A DNA stretch of 64,000 nucleotides. It comes from Xestospongia muta. Its lineage: Eukaryota; Porifera; Demospongiae; Haplosclerida; Petrosiidae. Of the stretch, positions 50,820-61,907 are shown in pieces. Location: NCBI GenBank assembly GCA_963693285.1, contig OY848920.1:64501-128500 (forward strand), given 5' to 3'. The stretch's first letter is position 1. Each line of letters opens with the position of its first letter. The notes below the pieces were generated by a model, which worked only from the letters and a program-made list of their open reading frames with translations, ran no database searches and was not told the DNA's origin. The position numbers were made by a program, and so were the translations under genes.

Positions 50820-53243
50820 GTACATGGTATAATAATACCTGTACACATTTTGTAGTACTGCTAAGTTCGTTGTCTTATAGTCAGTAAAGACTTTCTTTGC
50901 TTGCTGGATAAGTGGGACACGAGTAAGAGAAAGAAGTGATGGTGTTGTAGTTACAGGACCAGTATAAACTTCACCTTCTACTGTCACTATAGTTAAATTC
51001 TTTGTTAAACAGAAATGAGAAACTAGAGGAAAAAGTAGAGAGTAATATAAATAGTTTCTAGTGCTAGTACTAACCAGAACATTTTGTAGCGCCATTAATA
51101 ATTTGTGGGGGAACACAACCTTTTTTAGTATATTCTGTCCATTGACAAAACCACAACTAGAACAATACAGTTATTATGACATCATAGAGACCACACCCAA
51201 ATATTACCTGATGTTCTGAGTCTAATAAAGCAACAAGAAGACCACGCCCACTAGAAGTCTCTTTAGATTCCTTCTTTTTATTTTGTTTATGTTCCAATTC
51301 ACCAAGATTAGCACAGACACAGAATTGAATTACTGATAAAGACTCAGGAAAGTTATATCTGAAACAGAAAACAAGAGATAATAACATTATAACATTTACT
51401 CTTTCACAATACATCACTGATAAGTGATAACAATAATGTCCATTGTATCTCATGTGTGTGATTTACCTTTCACATCGTAGTACAATATAGTTAATACATA
51501 CAAATATTTGATGTCTTCTACTAGTGATGCAAGCAGTGGCACCATCACTAATTGATAAGTGATCAATACTGTCACCGTCATCAACAACAATACTAGTGAT
51601 CTAAAATATACACATATATAAATGTACATCATTACTGTTATCTTACTAGTTTTGGAGTCGTCTGCATTTCTAATGTTTTGACATAACCAAGTTGGCCTAA
51701 ATTTTTTCCACAACTATATACTTCAGTCATTGTACAGATTACTGTGTGATAACGTCCTGCTCCTATATATCGAATATGTTTTGATTTCAGTGCTTTAATT
51801 AGAGTTGGGGATACTACAACAGAACCTGCTTTAGACCCTACGCCAAGTTGATGAGCATCATTGATACCACAGGATAATACAACACCACTATATATAAAAA
51901 GTATATGGAGTTAGATATTGAACATATGTAGCTATATTTTAATTAATTACTCATTTCAATAGGGGCTAACTCTATGTTATAATGTACTTAATATATGTAC
52001 CTTTCAAGCAGAAATACACTGTGATTTCTTGCAGCTGCTACTTCTAAACATTTTTCAGTTCGTAAGCCTTCTATCAGTTTAGGTGACTAAACAATAATTC
52101 CAATTAAAAGTGGGATGAGTTATGGGCGTGGTTTTCTTACCACAACACTACGCTCATTGCCATGACCTAATCGTCCACCAGGTCCATGACCACAACTGTA
52201 GACACACCCACTTTCTGTTAATAAAAGTGTATGGAATTTACATAATACGACCTATATAAGAATGAATGAATAAAAGATGGATAAATGGATCAAAGTACTT
52301 GACTAATATTGCCGAGGGGTGGACTTGTTTCTAATAACTCTGGTGTAGACCGTGAGTGATCATGACCCAATGTCATGTTAACATTCATACCCCAAATATA
52401 AAGACACACCTCTGAGATAGCTATAGTGCATATTATAAGTACATTATTGCCATGGAAACGTGGACATACCTGGATATGTATCAATAAGATTGAGGTTAGC
52501 TTGCAGAATATTTAGTGGAGAAGACCCTTCATTATCTAGTAAGTTGATATTGGCACCAGCCTATCAAATAATAATAGTAACAAAAAATGTTTGGTTTATA
52601 TAATGACAAAATATTACAAATACTTAATTACATTTATTAAGGACTAGGTATTATAAATGTATTAAGCTGTGTAGTAATAGGTAGGAGGAAGTTGATACTA
52701 TATGTTGTTACCAACACAACCTACACATTAAAATATGAGGAAAAAATGGTCTTTTTACAAGACCAGTAGTGACATTATTGTATATACATTAAACAAAAAG
52801 GACAAACAGACAATGAAGGGTCTACCTTTACTAAAGCAACCATAACTCCTGGATGTCCATTATAAGCAGCACGATGCAGAGCAGACCAATGTGAATCAAC
52901 ATCAACTACATCTACATATATAGACCTCCTTTTCAATAACCACTCCACTAAACCTAAATGTCCCTTTGAAGCAGCCACATGTAATACATTACGACCAGCT
53001 TCATCACTAGAGTATTGAGAAATAGAGATAATATAAAAGAATACTGCACACACTCATAAAAATATACCTTATATTCCAAGGATTACCACATATTGTAGAA
53101 CAATGCTTGAGTAGATCTAAGTTACCCAAAGCAGCACATCGTAACACTATATTAGCATGAGGAAGATGCTGGCATTTACTAGTACAATCTAGAACTGTGT
53201 CGTGGGAGCAAGTGGAGGCTTTTTTATGCCTTTTGGCAGCCAT
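47300..53243 (-). CDS. IBTK: Inhibitor of Bruton tyrosine kinase homologue (ankyrin-RCC1-BTB-BTB)
   Basis: IBTK is a cullin-3 substrate adaptor with ankyrin repeats, RCC1 repeats and two BTB domains. The start is the ATG at 53243 and the stop is at 47300-47302. Near the N-terminus, DCTSKCQHLPHA matches human IBTK. Ankyrin repeats follow (GRNVLHVAASKGHLGLVEWLL, WSALHRAAYNGHPGVM), then RCC1 blades (VCLYIWGMNVNMTLGHDHS; GYGHGPGG-like and QLGVG elements at 51800-52240), BTB1 (about 50000-50530), BTB2 (VVLVTEEGKEIGCHKCVLVARS, about 49740-49810) and a basic/Ser-rich tail. The C-terminal EEEAIQQLLQLYN...PDEFITIQRIPQ matches the extreme C-terminus of human IBTK. Many short introns occur; one contains a tRNA gene and another AAT/AT microsatellites. 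A reverse-strand AATAAA at 47127-47132 lies inside the 3' UTR of the convergent gene, so the two transcripts probably overlap. The start lies 274 bp from a divergent RING gene. Confidence 0.95.
49394..49465 (-). tRNA. tRNA-Asp (anticodon GTC)
   Basis: The minus strand gives a 72-nt cloverleaf starting TCCGAAGTAGTATAGTGGTG and ending CCCCGCTTCGGAG. Acceptor arms TCCGAAG/CTTCGGA pair fully. The anticodon stem-loop CCGCCTGTCACGCGG shows GTC, the T arm has GGTTCGATTCC, and A and B box promoters are intact. A poly-T run follows on the minus strand as a Pol III terminator (plus-strand A run 49379-49389). It lies in an IBTK intron on the same strand. Confidence 0.97.
50671..50817. repeat. AAT trinucleotide run and (AT)n microsatellite in an IBTK intron
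   Basis: An AAT/AAC/AAG trinucleotide run (50671-50762) passes directly into about 50 bp of pure AT (50766-50817). Open frames across it are artefacts of the repeat. Confidence 0.95.
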
Positions 53244-53517
53244 AATGACAGGTTAGCAGCACTAGTGTGACGCCATAATCCACCTGATGTTGTGTGAGTA
53301 GTCCTATAACGTTGTTTAAAAAGCGCCGGCGCCAAATAACGAAACCACGCCTTCTGTATAGTTAATTTCATATGAGTGTGGTTTCAATTATAAGCCCCAC
53401 CCTTTTCTTCAATTACGTTACCGCATGTAATTTTAAGGGAACTCTCCTATTGTTAACAAGTGAGTTACATATTTTTCTTTGTTCATAAGTTTATTTTCTT
53501 AATAGATTGATAAAGAA
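53244..53517. promoter_or_regulatory. Divergent promoter, IBTK / RING-FN3-Gly-rich gene
   Basis: A 274-bp head-to-head spacer with a GC-rich island around AAGCGCCGGCGCCAAA (about 53320-53335). The island is a near-palindrome (GCGCCGGCGC) and includes an E2F-like GGCGCCAAA. Confidence 0.55.
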
Positions 53518-55740
53518 ATGCAGTGTCCACGTTGTAGAGACCATTACACAACTGAAGGTGATCTTCAGCCAAGGATTATCACCATATGTGGACATAGTTA
53601 CTGTCGAAAATGTATTAACATACTTCGTAAAGACTCTGGTGTCCTAACATGTCCACAATGTGGCCAGTTAAGTTATGAACCAGACGCACCTAATGTTGCA
53701 TTAATGAGTTATATTGCAGTCCAGAGTCAGAGAGCCAAACCACATAAAGTCCGTGAAATCAATGCACCACGACAAGCAATAGTCTGTCAACATTGTAACG
53801 AAAGGGAAGTAGCATTTATATGTTATCAATGTTTGACTATAGGCTTTCGATTTTGTCAACAATGTTCAGCTATTGAACATGACAGACCATTTGGTCCTGT
53901 CCGAGAACATAAGCCTATTCCTATAGAACAAGTGAAGTATGGTGCCATTTTACCAGATTGTCACCGACATCCCAATCGTGTCTGTGAACTTTTTTCATTT
54001 GTCGAGAATCGATTTGCTTGTGAAGAATGCGTACATGATTTCGATTACTCTCCAGAGTTGTTTGTTGATATTGAGACTGCTGTCCTTGATGTTCGTAAGA
54101 GCCTTCCTCCTCTTATGAGTAGAATGTCTACTATAAGAGATCGCCTTCAATCTACTCAAGAAAAGTTATCGGAGCAGCTTGGACGTATGGATCAAGCCAA
54201 ATTGACTGCCATTGACAAAGTGAGAGTTGAGTTTCAAGATTTTGAAATGTCTTTGAGGAAGAGACTTGCCTTTGTTGAGTCACAAGTTGAAGAAGTGGTA
54301 AGAAATATGGAATAATTTAATTTTCACTATTAGTAATTATTTGAGTAATTATTTGAGTAATGCACTTTTGTAAGGGGTCTTTCCTGTGTAAAGTGTACAT
54401 AATTAATTGATGTCATAGTAAGTAATAATTATGTTTATTTTATATAGGCCAGTAATCAGAAGAATTTAGTTAATGAGCAGTTGGAGCGAGTTGAAGTAGC
54501 ATTAGGATCAACAGCAACTTGTCTGATTCAAGCTAATATGCTTAACCAAATGCAGGATTATAGTTTATTACAAAAGGCAGCTACCATTTTGGAACAGATG
54601 AAGACACAGATTACTGATCTCCATGACGACGACCTTAGCGAACCTGTAGTATCAACAGAAATTTCAATTCATGTCACACCTGAATTTCAAACAGCTATTA
54701 ACGAGCTTGGATTAGTAGGAGGAGGACAAACACCACAAGAATTCACATGTTCTACTGACGCTGGTATGGTTCTCTTGACGTGGACAACAAGAGAAAAAGG
54801 AATTTTAGAATACGAAATAGTTTGTGATTTAGTCTTTACTGAACCAGATGATCCAGCTATGACGTCATCTCCAAATCAACCTTTTCCTCGACATTATACT
54901 GTTGATAAGAAAACTGAGAAACGAATTGATAACCTGTTTCCCGGAAAAAAATACCGGTTCCGTATCCGAAGTCGTAACAGTAGTGGGTGGGGCTGGTGGA
55001 GTCCTTCAATTTATGGGACCACTCCTGATTTTCCATTAGAAATTGGTTATATTGGTGAGATAGTTAAATTACCATTACCATGTGATGGTCTTTATCGTAT
55101 TATTGCAAAAGGAGGTAAGGCAGCTGACGGAGAGAAGAAGAAGGGTGGTAGTGGTGCTATAATCGAGGCCAGTTTTTTCTTAAGTAAGAATGATTTTCTT
55201 GAAATACTAGTTGGAGGTATGTCTGATAGAAAAGGTCCCTGTAGCGGTGGTGGTGGTGGCACGTTTGTTGGTCTTAATGGACGACAGGATCTTTTAATAG
55301 CTGCTGGAGGAGGAGGAGGGACACGTGGATATGAGGATGAGGATCAACATGGTAAAGATGCTAACACCACTCCTAATGGACTTGGAGGCCATGGAGAACA
55401 GTGGGCTGCCGGAGGTAATAGTGGTAAATCTGGACGAGATGCTATCTGGACTGGACCCTGTTGGGGTTATGGTGGAGCTGGACACGTTGAAAACTCAACT
55501 TCTGCTCAATCATTTGTAGCTGGAGGCACTGGTGGTGAAGGAGGAGGATTTGGTGGCGGTGGTGCTATTGGTGCCTATGGGGGTGGAGGAGGTGGTGGAT
55601 ACTCTGGTGGGGGAGGGGGACGAGGTGGTGGAGGAGGAGGAAGTTATGTCAGAGAAGATGGTTTAGAAGTCATGAGAAGTACAGGAAATGAAGACAATGG
55701 AATAGTTATTATTGAGAAAATCAAGGAAGCTGAGAAATAA
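53518..55740 (+). CDS. TRIM-like E3 ligase with FN3 and ALK-type glycine-rich domain (copy 1)
   Basis: Two exons (53518-54297, 54448-55740) join in phase to 690 residues. A perfect C3HC4 RING uses C3, C6, C24, H26, C29, C32, C45 and C48, so it should be an E3 ubiquitin ligase. Cys/His-rich B-box-like modules follow (CQHCN...CYQC...CQQCSAIEHDRPF; then CHRHPNRVCELF...CEEC). A coiled coil covers about residues 185-325. An FN3 domain occupies about 355-452 (KKYRFRIRSRNSSGWGWWS). Residues about 457-687 resemble the glycine-rich domain of ALK/LTK: strand core GLYRIIAKGGKAADG, GSGAIIEASFFLSKNDFLEI, then GGGGGTFV, LLIAAGGGGGTRG, PCWGYGGAG and a long Gly run with single Tyr and Arg, closing in a strand (NGIVIIEKI). 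No signal peptide or membrane span, so it is cytosolic or nuclear. AATAAA lies at 55874-55879. Confidence 0.9.
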
Positions 55741-56197
55741 TTTTAGATGTACTAATTTTTTATGCAACTATTTTACGTGTACTTATTACATAACTTTCTG
55801 GTTGTCATAGCAACATAGATTCCCAATTTCCAACATGTTTTTTACATGTAACAATTCATTTGAATTAATAGTAAATAAAATAATATACAAAATAATATGT
55901 ATATTATTATTATAATAGAATAAATTGTTTATCATAAATTCTACCAATAAAGTTCAGTACTGCCCAGTATAACAGAGCCTTCTAAAAATCCTCGACTGGA
56001 TCCTCATGAGTAAATGAAAAACAGCTTTACTTGACATAATTGTCAAGTATTAACTGCAAAATTAAGAAATTAATGACTCATATAATTGAGTCATAATTAG
56101 AGGAGTGTCTCCAAAACAGAGATCTAATGAGAGCCTCATGATAAATTTGAGTCTTCATTGAATTAAAAAAGAACTTGATATTGTTAGAGACTTGGAT
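55741..56197. other. Tail-to-tail spacer with two perfect hairpins
   Basis: Between the convergent RING genes lie TACTTGACA-TAAT-TGTCAAGTA (56028-56049, 9-bp arms) and ATGACTCA-TATAAT-TGAGTCAT (56073-56094, 8-bp arms; each arm an AP-1-like TGACTCA). They may be 3'-end hairpins or protein sites. No gene is seen. Confidence 0.65.
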
Positions 56198-58464
56198 TTA
56201 ATTGAGACCAGTGCTAGTGGGAGAGGTCTCAATGGGAATAGTGCTACCACTCGCATTATCTTTAATAAGTGTCATTGAAATCAATGGGTCTAGATCTTGA
56301 CTAAGACGCTCAATTGAAACATAACCATTTCCATCATTTTCAACCTTCTTAGTAACATTTCTAGCCTTCTCACTCACATAACTTCCACCTCCTCCTCCAC
56401 CACGTCCACCGCCTCCACCAGAAAACCCTCCTCCTCCTCCACCTCCCAGGAAACCAACACCTCCACCTCCACCATAACCTCCACACTGTCCACCTTCCAG
56501 ACCTTCATTGTAACATTTAGCAGTTTTAGAACTTTTACTAAAACCAGCTCCACCATGACCCCAACAAGGTCCTTGATAAGAAGCCAAGTTAGCATCCATA
56601 CCAGGAAATCCATCTCGTCCTCCCTTGCCGTGCTCCTTCCCACGTCCGTCTTTGCCTGAAGGTTCCAAACTTGCGTCACATCCGTCTTCATCCTGGTCAT
56701 CATATCCTCGAGTTCCTCCACCACCCCCGGCTACAACAAGGAGATTTTCAACTTTAGCAGAACTGCCTTCACGTATTAAAACAAATGTCCCTCCACCGCC
56801 TCCTGAGTGACCCTCTGGTCCCATTTGTGACATCCCACCAACAGCCACTTCAATTCTATCATTGAGTTGAAGACTAAAAACAGCTGAAATCACAGCACCT
56901 TGTCCACCTTTGAACTCTTTACCTCCATCAGCAGCTTTAGCACCTGCAGAAGTAATACGATACTCACCAGACTCAGGGATCATTATAGATACTTTTTCAC
57001 CAGTAAATGGAATACGTACAGGAAATCCTTCAAAACGACCAGTAATACTTTTACTCCACATGCCCCAACCAGCAATACTACGAGAACGGACTCTAAAACG
57101 ATACCGATATCCCGGATATAAATCATTCATTACATGAGCTTGAGCTTTGCCTGATTTTGGTACAACCATTGGTTTAGATTGGTGCATATCAATGGGACCA
57201 GTATTATTAGGACTTGGGGGCCGTCCATCAGGGACGTGTTCATATTCAATTTCATACTGATTAACATTAACTTCAGTGGCATAAGAAGGTAACGCCCACG
57301 ATAATTGAGGTAAAGTCGATTGCTGATGAGGCACTTTATGACATACTAAATTTTGAGGAACGGGACCACCTCCAACAGCTCCGTGGTTAGACAGTTCTTG
57401 ATCCATATTAGTCCGGAAAAAACATGGAATATCGCCAGGGGCAACAGGTCTTAAAAGGCTACTGTCTTCAATGACCATGAAATTCATAACTCCATCCATA
57501 ACATGAGCATAACCACGAAGGAAGTCAGCATTAGATTTTTGTAGCAGCGTCTTGAGATTTTCATGATGGCCGCTCAAGACTCCAGAGTGATGAAGTATGC
57601 TTTGTTTCTGCTTCTCAATATTTTCCTTCCGACTTGCATACTAAAAAAATAAATAAAATAAGAATATTGATATGATAATTTGCTAACCTCTTCTTCGACT
57701 CGATGTATTAATGCTTGTTGACGTTGCTGTAAAACCTCAGCTAATTTCGAAAACTCCGCCAATATTAACACTTTAGCGGCACTGGCTGATTCTGATAACT
57801 TAAACAACATCATCTCTAATTCTCTCTGAGTATCATAAAGCGATTTCATTGTGTTATTACAGTGATAGTTAACTTTTCCTGCTCTAATCCTCATACGCTC
57901 AGCAGCATCCTCAACATGAAGAAAATTTTGAGATCTTTCAGGCCAGTCTATTTCCTTATGACACTGGATACAGGCAAACTGGTTTATCTTCTCGGAATAA
58001 TGCGTAGCTGATGTTCCAGAGTGACGGGAACACATTATTGTAAAATCGTATTCTTGTAAAGGGACTCTACGATGAAGTCGGACAGGTTTAAAAGCTCGGT
58101 CATGTTCTAGTTTATCACAATCGGTACAAAATTTAACACCTAAAGGTGAACAGGACACACATACAACAGATGCAGGTGCAACACAACATGCCTCACAATA
58201 ATCATTTTGAGGTTCAGGTTGTGGTTGACTCACAACAGCTAACATATCTAATATACCATAATTAATAGGGATACGAGAAACTTCGGAAAACGTCACTCTG
58301 GTACTGGTAGAACAAAAAGGACAAAGTATAGCATCGTTACGTAAACATTGATTCAAACACGAATGACAAAAAGTATGTCCACAATTCAAAACACGAGGCA
58401 CCCTATCAGAAGCTAGTCCGTAATCCAATGTGCATATACTGCATTCCAAAAATATGCCAGTTGG
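56198..58464 (-). CDS. TRIM-like E3 ligase with FN3 and ALK-type glycine-rich domain (copy 2)
   Basis: Exon 57688-58464 joins exon 56198-57640 in phase, giving about 739 residues from the acceptor at 58464. No ATG lies in frame after the acceptor near the RING. The start must be in an upstream exon; one candidate is an ATG at 58611-58609 followed at once by a GTAAAA donor. The architecture equals copy 1: C3HC4 RING (CSICTLDYG...CGHTFCHSCL...CPFC), B-box-like zinc modules (CEACC...CTDCDKLEHDRAF; CHKEIDW), coiled coil, FN3 (GYRYRFRVRSRSIAGWGMWS) and the glycine-rich domain (GEYRITSAGAKAADG, GAVISAVFSLQLNDRIEVAVGG, LLVVAGGGGGTRG, PCWGHGGAG, Gly run, NGYVSIERL). About 40 extra residues follow. 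It is diverged from copy 1, so that duplication is old. A recent partial duplicate lies at 61908-64000. Confidence 0.87.
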
Positions 58465-59307
58465 CTATAGTGAAGATACAATGTTAAGATAATAAGATAA
58501 GCAAGGGACTATACCTATGACACATCATGTGGCCATATAGAAGACTATGAACTGTATTATAGTGGTAATATTACTTAATAAGTCATGATTTATATTATAA
58601 GGTTTTACCATGATCAGGTGATCTAAGCTCTGCCTACTTTTATTATTCAGGACAATAGCTACTACACATATACATATGATAGTATTGTATTACATTAATG
58701 TAGTAAGTTGTAGTAATAATGTCTGGAGTACCAGTAATGACGTGGGGACAAGTAACACTAATTGTAGACACAATAAAATAAAATATTGTAGTATAGAATT
58801 TATTACTATCTCAATAAAATTTGACATTTCTTAGAAGCACTTGAGATATTACAATTCAAAAAACAACTATACATTAAATTTGCTGTAAAACAGTTCCTCA
58901 AACATCAGTATAACTTGTAAAGACAGTCTTTTAAGCAACACTTTATAACCACACTAAAAATTCATACAATGACATATATTATTACAAAATAATTTAACAC
59001 TTCGTATATTGTCTAATTACTTACAACAGGGTTAGTCATATTGAATAAATTGCCAGCCAAATAAGTTAGTTAAAGCAGCCAGGGTGTCTTCTCTTGTCAT
59101 CTACTGATGTAACCTCTCGCCTCCCCAAACTTTCTGCGCATGCGCAATAGCTCTTCGGGGGTAAGTATAGCGAGTTAATTAAATTTATCTCTATTATATT
59201 TCTATACAAAATTTAGCATCTTTCCAGTATACAAGTTTGTTCTTTTCCGTATATTGTAACCTTTTGTACTTGACCTACGCTCCAACACCCCCTCAGATAA
59301 AGAAGAC
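58465..59307. other. Spacer between RING gene copy 2 and PFK
   Basis: This 843-bp stretch must hold the 5' exon and promoter of the minus-strand RING gene and the promoter of PFK. Its left 409 bp (58465-58873) recur at 63592-64000. The part near 59140 (CTGCGCATGCGCAATAG, 59138-59154) has an NRF1-like GCGCATGCGC palindrome about 160 bp before the PFK ATG. Confidence 0.6.
59138..59154. promoter_or_regulatory. NRF1-like site upstream of PFK
   Basis: TGCGCATGCGCA is a perfect 12-bp palindrome matching the NRF1 consensus, in an otherwise AT-rich region. NRF1 controls metabolic genes in animals; use here is inferred. Confidence 0.55.
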
Positions 59308-61662
59308 ATGGCAAGTACTCAACGCCCCAGCTTGACAAAACGTGTCTCGTTTCACTCTCAACTTACTGACGGAGGCCAAAGCCCAACAGAAAAATGTATC
59401 GCTGTTTTTACAAGTGGAGGAGACTCGCAAGGAATGAATGCAGCTCTGAGAGGTGTGGTAAGAATAGCGATTTATAAGGGACTGAAAGCCTTTTCAGTTA
59501 ATGAAGGGTACAAAGGTTTGGTTGAGGGAGGTGACCATATCAAAGAGTGTCAGTGGGGGTCTGTTTCTTACATTTTACATCGGGGTGGGACTGTTATTGG
59601 GACAGAACGTTGTAAAGAATTCAGGGAACAAGAAGGTCGGTTGAAAGCTGCTGAAAACCTTATAAAAAAGGGTATTAATAATTTAGTTATTATCGGTGGA
59701 GACGGAAGTTTAACTGGTGCAAACATTTTTAAAAATGAATGGACAGAATTACTTGATAAACTACTTGTACAAGGCCGTATCACTTCAGAACAAGCAGATA
59801 ATTTCCCCTATTTGAACATTGTGGGTTTAGTAGGTTCTATTGATAATGACATGTGTGGTACTGACATGACCATTGGTACCGACTCTGCTTTACATCGTAT
59901 TGTTGAGGCAATGGATTGTCTCTCCAGCACTGCTTCAAGTCATCAGAGAAGCTTTGTTATGGAAGTGATGGGAAGACACTGTGGGTATTTGACGTTAATG
60001 GCTGGTATCGCAGGTGGTGCAGACTGGATACTTATTCCAGAGAATCCTCCGAGACATGGATGGGAGGATGCAATGTGTACCAAGTTAAAACAATGTCGAA
60101 ATCTTGGAAGACGACTCAATTTTGTGTTAGTTGCTGAAGGAGCTGTTGACATAAATAACAAGAAGATAACACCAGAGTATGTCAAAGAAGTCATCGAGGC
60201 TAAACTGGGTTATGATACACGTATTACAGTTCTGGGGCATGTTCAACGTGGGGGCAAACCCTCAGCTTATGACAGAGTGTTGGGGTCTAGAATGGGAACA
60301 GCAGCTGCACTAGTGCTAGCACGAGCTGAAGGAGAAATTGATCCCGTTATGATAGCGTTACAAGGAAATGAAATTGTCGAGGCACCACTCATGGAATGTG
60401 TTGAGAAGACCCACAGTATTGACAAAGCTTTAAAAGAATGTCAGTTTGATCAAGTGCGTGAGCTTCGTGGAGAGAGTTTCCTAAATAATATCAAAATATT
60501 GAAAAAGCTTGAAGCATGCTCGGGCCCAGAATGTAAAGATGACACTTTCTCCGATACTCCTAATTACACAATAGCTGTAATGAATGTTGGTGCCCCAGCA
60601 TGTGGTACCAATAGTTGTACGCGTTCCTTTGTTCGCTTACTTTTATATCATAACCATACAGTCCTTGGTATACATGAAGGTTTTGTTGGCTGTGTTAAAG
60701 GAAATATTGACAAGATGACTTGGTCTGGCGTTAGTGAATGGGGTTCTTTGGGTGGATCCAATTTGGGGACGAATCGTGATCAACCAACAGATGACACCTT
60801 GCCAGAAATAGCAGCAAAATTTGAAGAACATGGTATTCAAGGTCTACTTGTGATTGGAGGATTTGATGCATTTGAGAGCCTTTTAATACTCGAAGAAGCG
60901 CGTTCAAAGTATCCAGCATTTCGTATCCCTATTCTCCAAGTTGCTGCTACTATTAGTAACAATGTTCCAGGTACAGAGTATAGTTTAGGATGTGATACAG
61001 CACTTAATGTCATCGTATCGGCTTGTGATGTGTTGAAACAGTCTGCTACTGCTAGTAGAAAACGGGTTTTTGTTGTCCAAACCATGGGAGGTTACTGTGG
61101 TTACCTAGCAACTATGGGAGGTCTTGCTGGAGGTGCTGACAGTGCTTATATTTTTGAGGAACCATTTAGTCGCTCAGATTTACAACATGACCTCGACTTT
61201 TTAGTAGGAAAGTTTCGTGAAGGCTACCTTGAACGAGGAATCATTATTCGTAATGAAAACTGTAACGAAAACATAACAACCGAACTTATGACACAAATGT
61301 TATCTGAAGAAGGGAAGGACTTCTTTATTTCTAGAAGCAACGTGTTAGGTCATCTTCAGCAAGGAGATCGTCCCAGTCCATTTGACCGGATACTTGGCTC
61401 TAAATATGCCTCACATGCTATGTCACACCTTCTCTCTCAAATTGGTGCTTATGCTGATAGCGAAGGAGGTTTGAGGGTTTCTACTCCTGACACTGTCTGC
61501 GTTTTGGGACTCATAGGAATTCAATACGTAGCCACACCTGTCTCTACTTTAAAGGAGTCTAGTGATATGGTACATCGTATTCCTAATAAACAATGGTGGA
61601 TGCAGCTCCGCCCACTAGTACGTGTTCTTTCACGACACGTTGAGCTGAGAGACTCATCGTGA
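59308..61662 (+). CDS. PFK: ATP-dependent 6-phosphofructokinase, animal two-lobe type, intronless
   Basis: The enzyme phosphorylates fructose 6-phosphate to fructose 1,6-bisphosphate, the committed step of glycolysis, in the cytosol. The frame has 784 residues; human PFKM has 780. The N-terminal catalytic lobe has the ATP loop TSGGDSQGMNAA (35-46), GGDGSLTG (130-137), the catalytic SIDNDMCGTD with Asp179, MGRHCGY, and HVQRGG. The C-terminal regulatory lobe has GAPACGTNSC in place of the ATP loop, IGGFDAFE, ATISNNVPG, MGGYCGYLATM, EEPF and HLQQGDRPSPFDR, ending in HRIPNKQWW...LRPL as in animal enzymes. All catalytic residues I can check are present. There is no intron in 2.35 kb, in a locus where most genes have many; retroposition is possible, although no poly(A) tract or flanking repeat marks it. 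It lies between two direct copies of a RING gene. Confidence 0.98.
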   Translation: MASTQRPSLTKRVSFHSQLTDGGQSPTEKCIAVFTSGGDSQGMNAALRGVVRIAIYKGLKAFSVNEGYKGLVEGGDHIKECQWGSVSYILHRGGTVIGTERCKEFREQEGRLKAAENLIKKGINNLVIIGGDGSLTGANIFKNEWTELLDKLLVQGRITSEQADNFPYLNIVGLVGSIDNDMCGTDMTIGTDSALHRIVEAMDCLSSTASSHQRSFVMEVMGRHCGYLTLMAGIAGGADWILIPENPPRHGWEDAMCTKLKQCRNLGRRLNFVLVAEGAVDINNKKITPEYVKEVIEAKLGYDTRITVLGHVQRGGKPSAYDRVLGSRMGTAAALVLARAEGEIDPVMIALQGNEIVEAPLMECVEKTHSIDKALKECQFDQVRELRGESFLNNIKILKKLEACSGPECKDDTFSDTPNYTIAVMNVGAPACGTNSCTRSFVRLLLYHNHTVLGIHEGFVGCVKGNIDKMTWSGVSEWGSLGGSNLGTNRDQPTDDTLPEIAAKFEEHGIQGLLVIGGFDAFESLLILEEARSKYPAFRIPILQVAATISNNVPGTEYSLGCDTALNVIVSACDVLKQSATASRKRVFVVQTMGGYCGYLATMGGLAGGADSAYIFEEPFSRSDLQHDLDFLVGKFREGYLERGIIIRNENCNENITTELMTQMLSEEGKDFFISRSNVLGHLQQGDRPSPFDRILGSKYASHAMSHLLSQIGAYADSEGGLRVSTPDTVCVLGLIGIQYVATPVSTLKESSDMVHRIPNKQWWMQLRPLVRVLSRHVELRDSS

Positions 61663-61907
61663 GAAATCTCAAGATGCACTCGACACTTTAAATACTGAGA
61701 AGAATACAAGTCTGTTTCAAGACAAACACTAATGGGTACCTCCCCTAATAATGATTGGCCTAATTATGGGGATGACCCTGTTAGCTAGTTTCAATAAGAT
61801 ATAAAAGAACAATGTAGTGTATTGTTATCTGAATTATAATATAGTGAATACAATATAGTATTGTATCTAAAAACAAATTAAACATTCATAGAATGATAGA
61901 AAAGACA

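Noticed and set aside
50498..51116. Frames with long Ile/Tyr/Leu runs on the minus strand
   Set aside because: They read through AAT and AT microsatellites inside an IBTK intron.
54980..55740. Glycine-rich region as mere low-complexity sequence
   Set aside because: Considered, but both paralogues share a non-glycine strand core and a fixed order of Gly blocks with Trp/Cys/Tyr landmarks, so a folded domain is the better reading.
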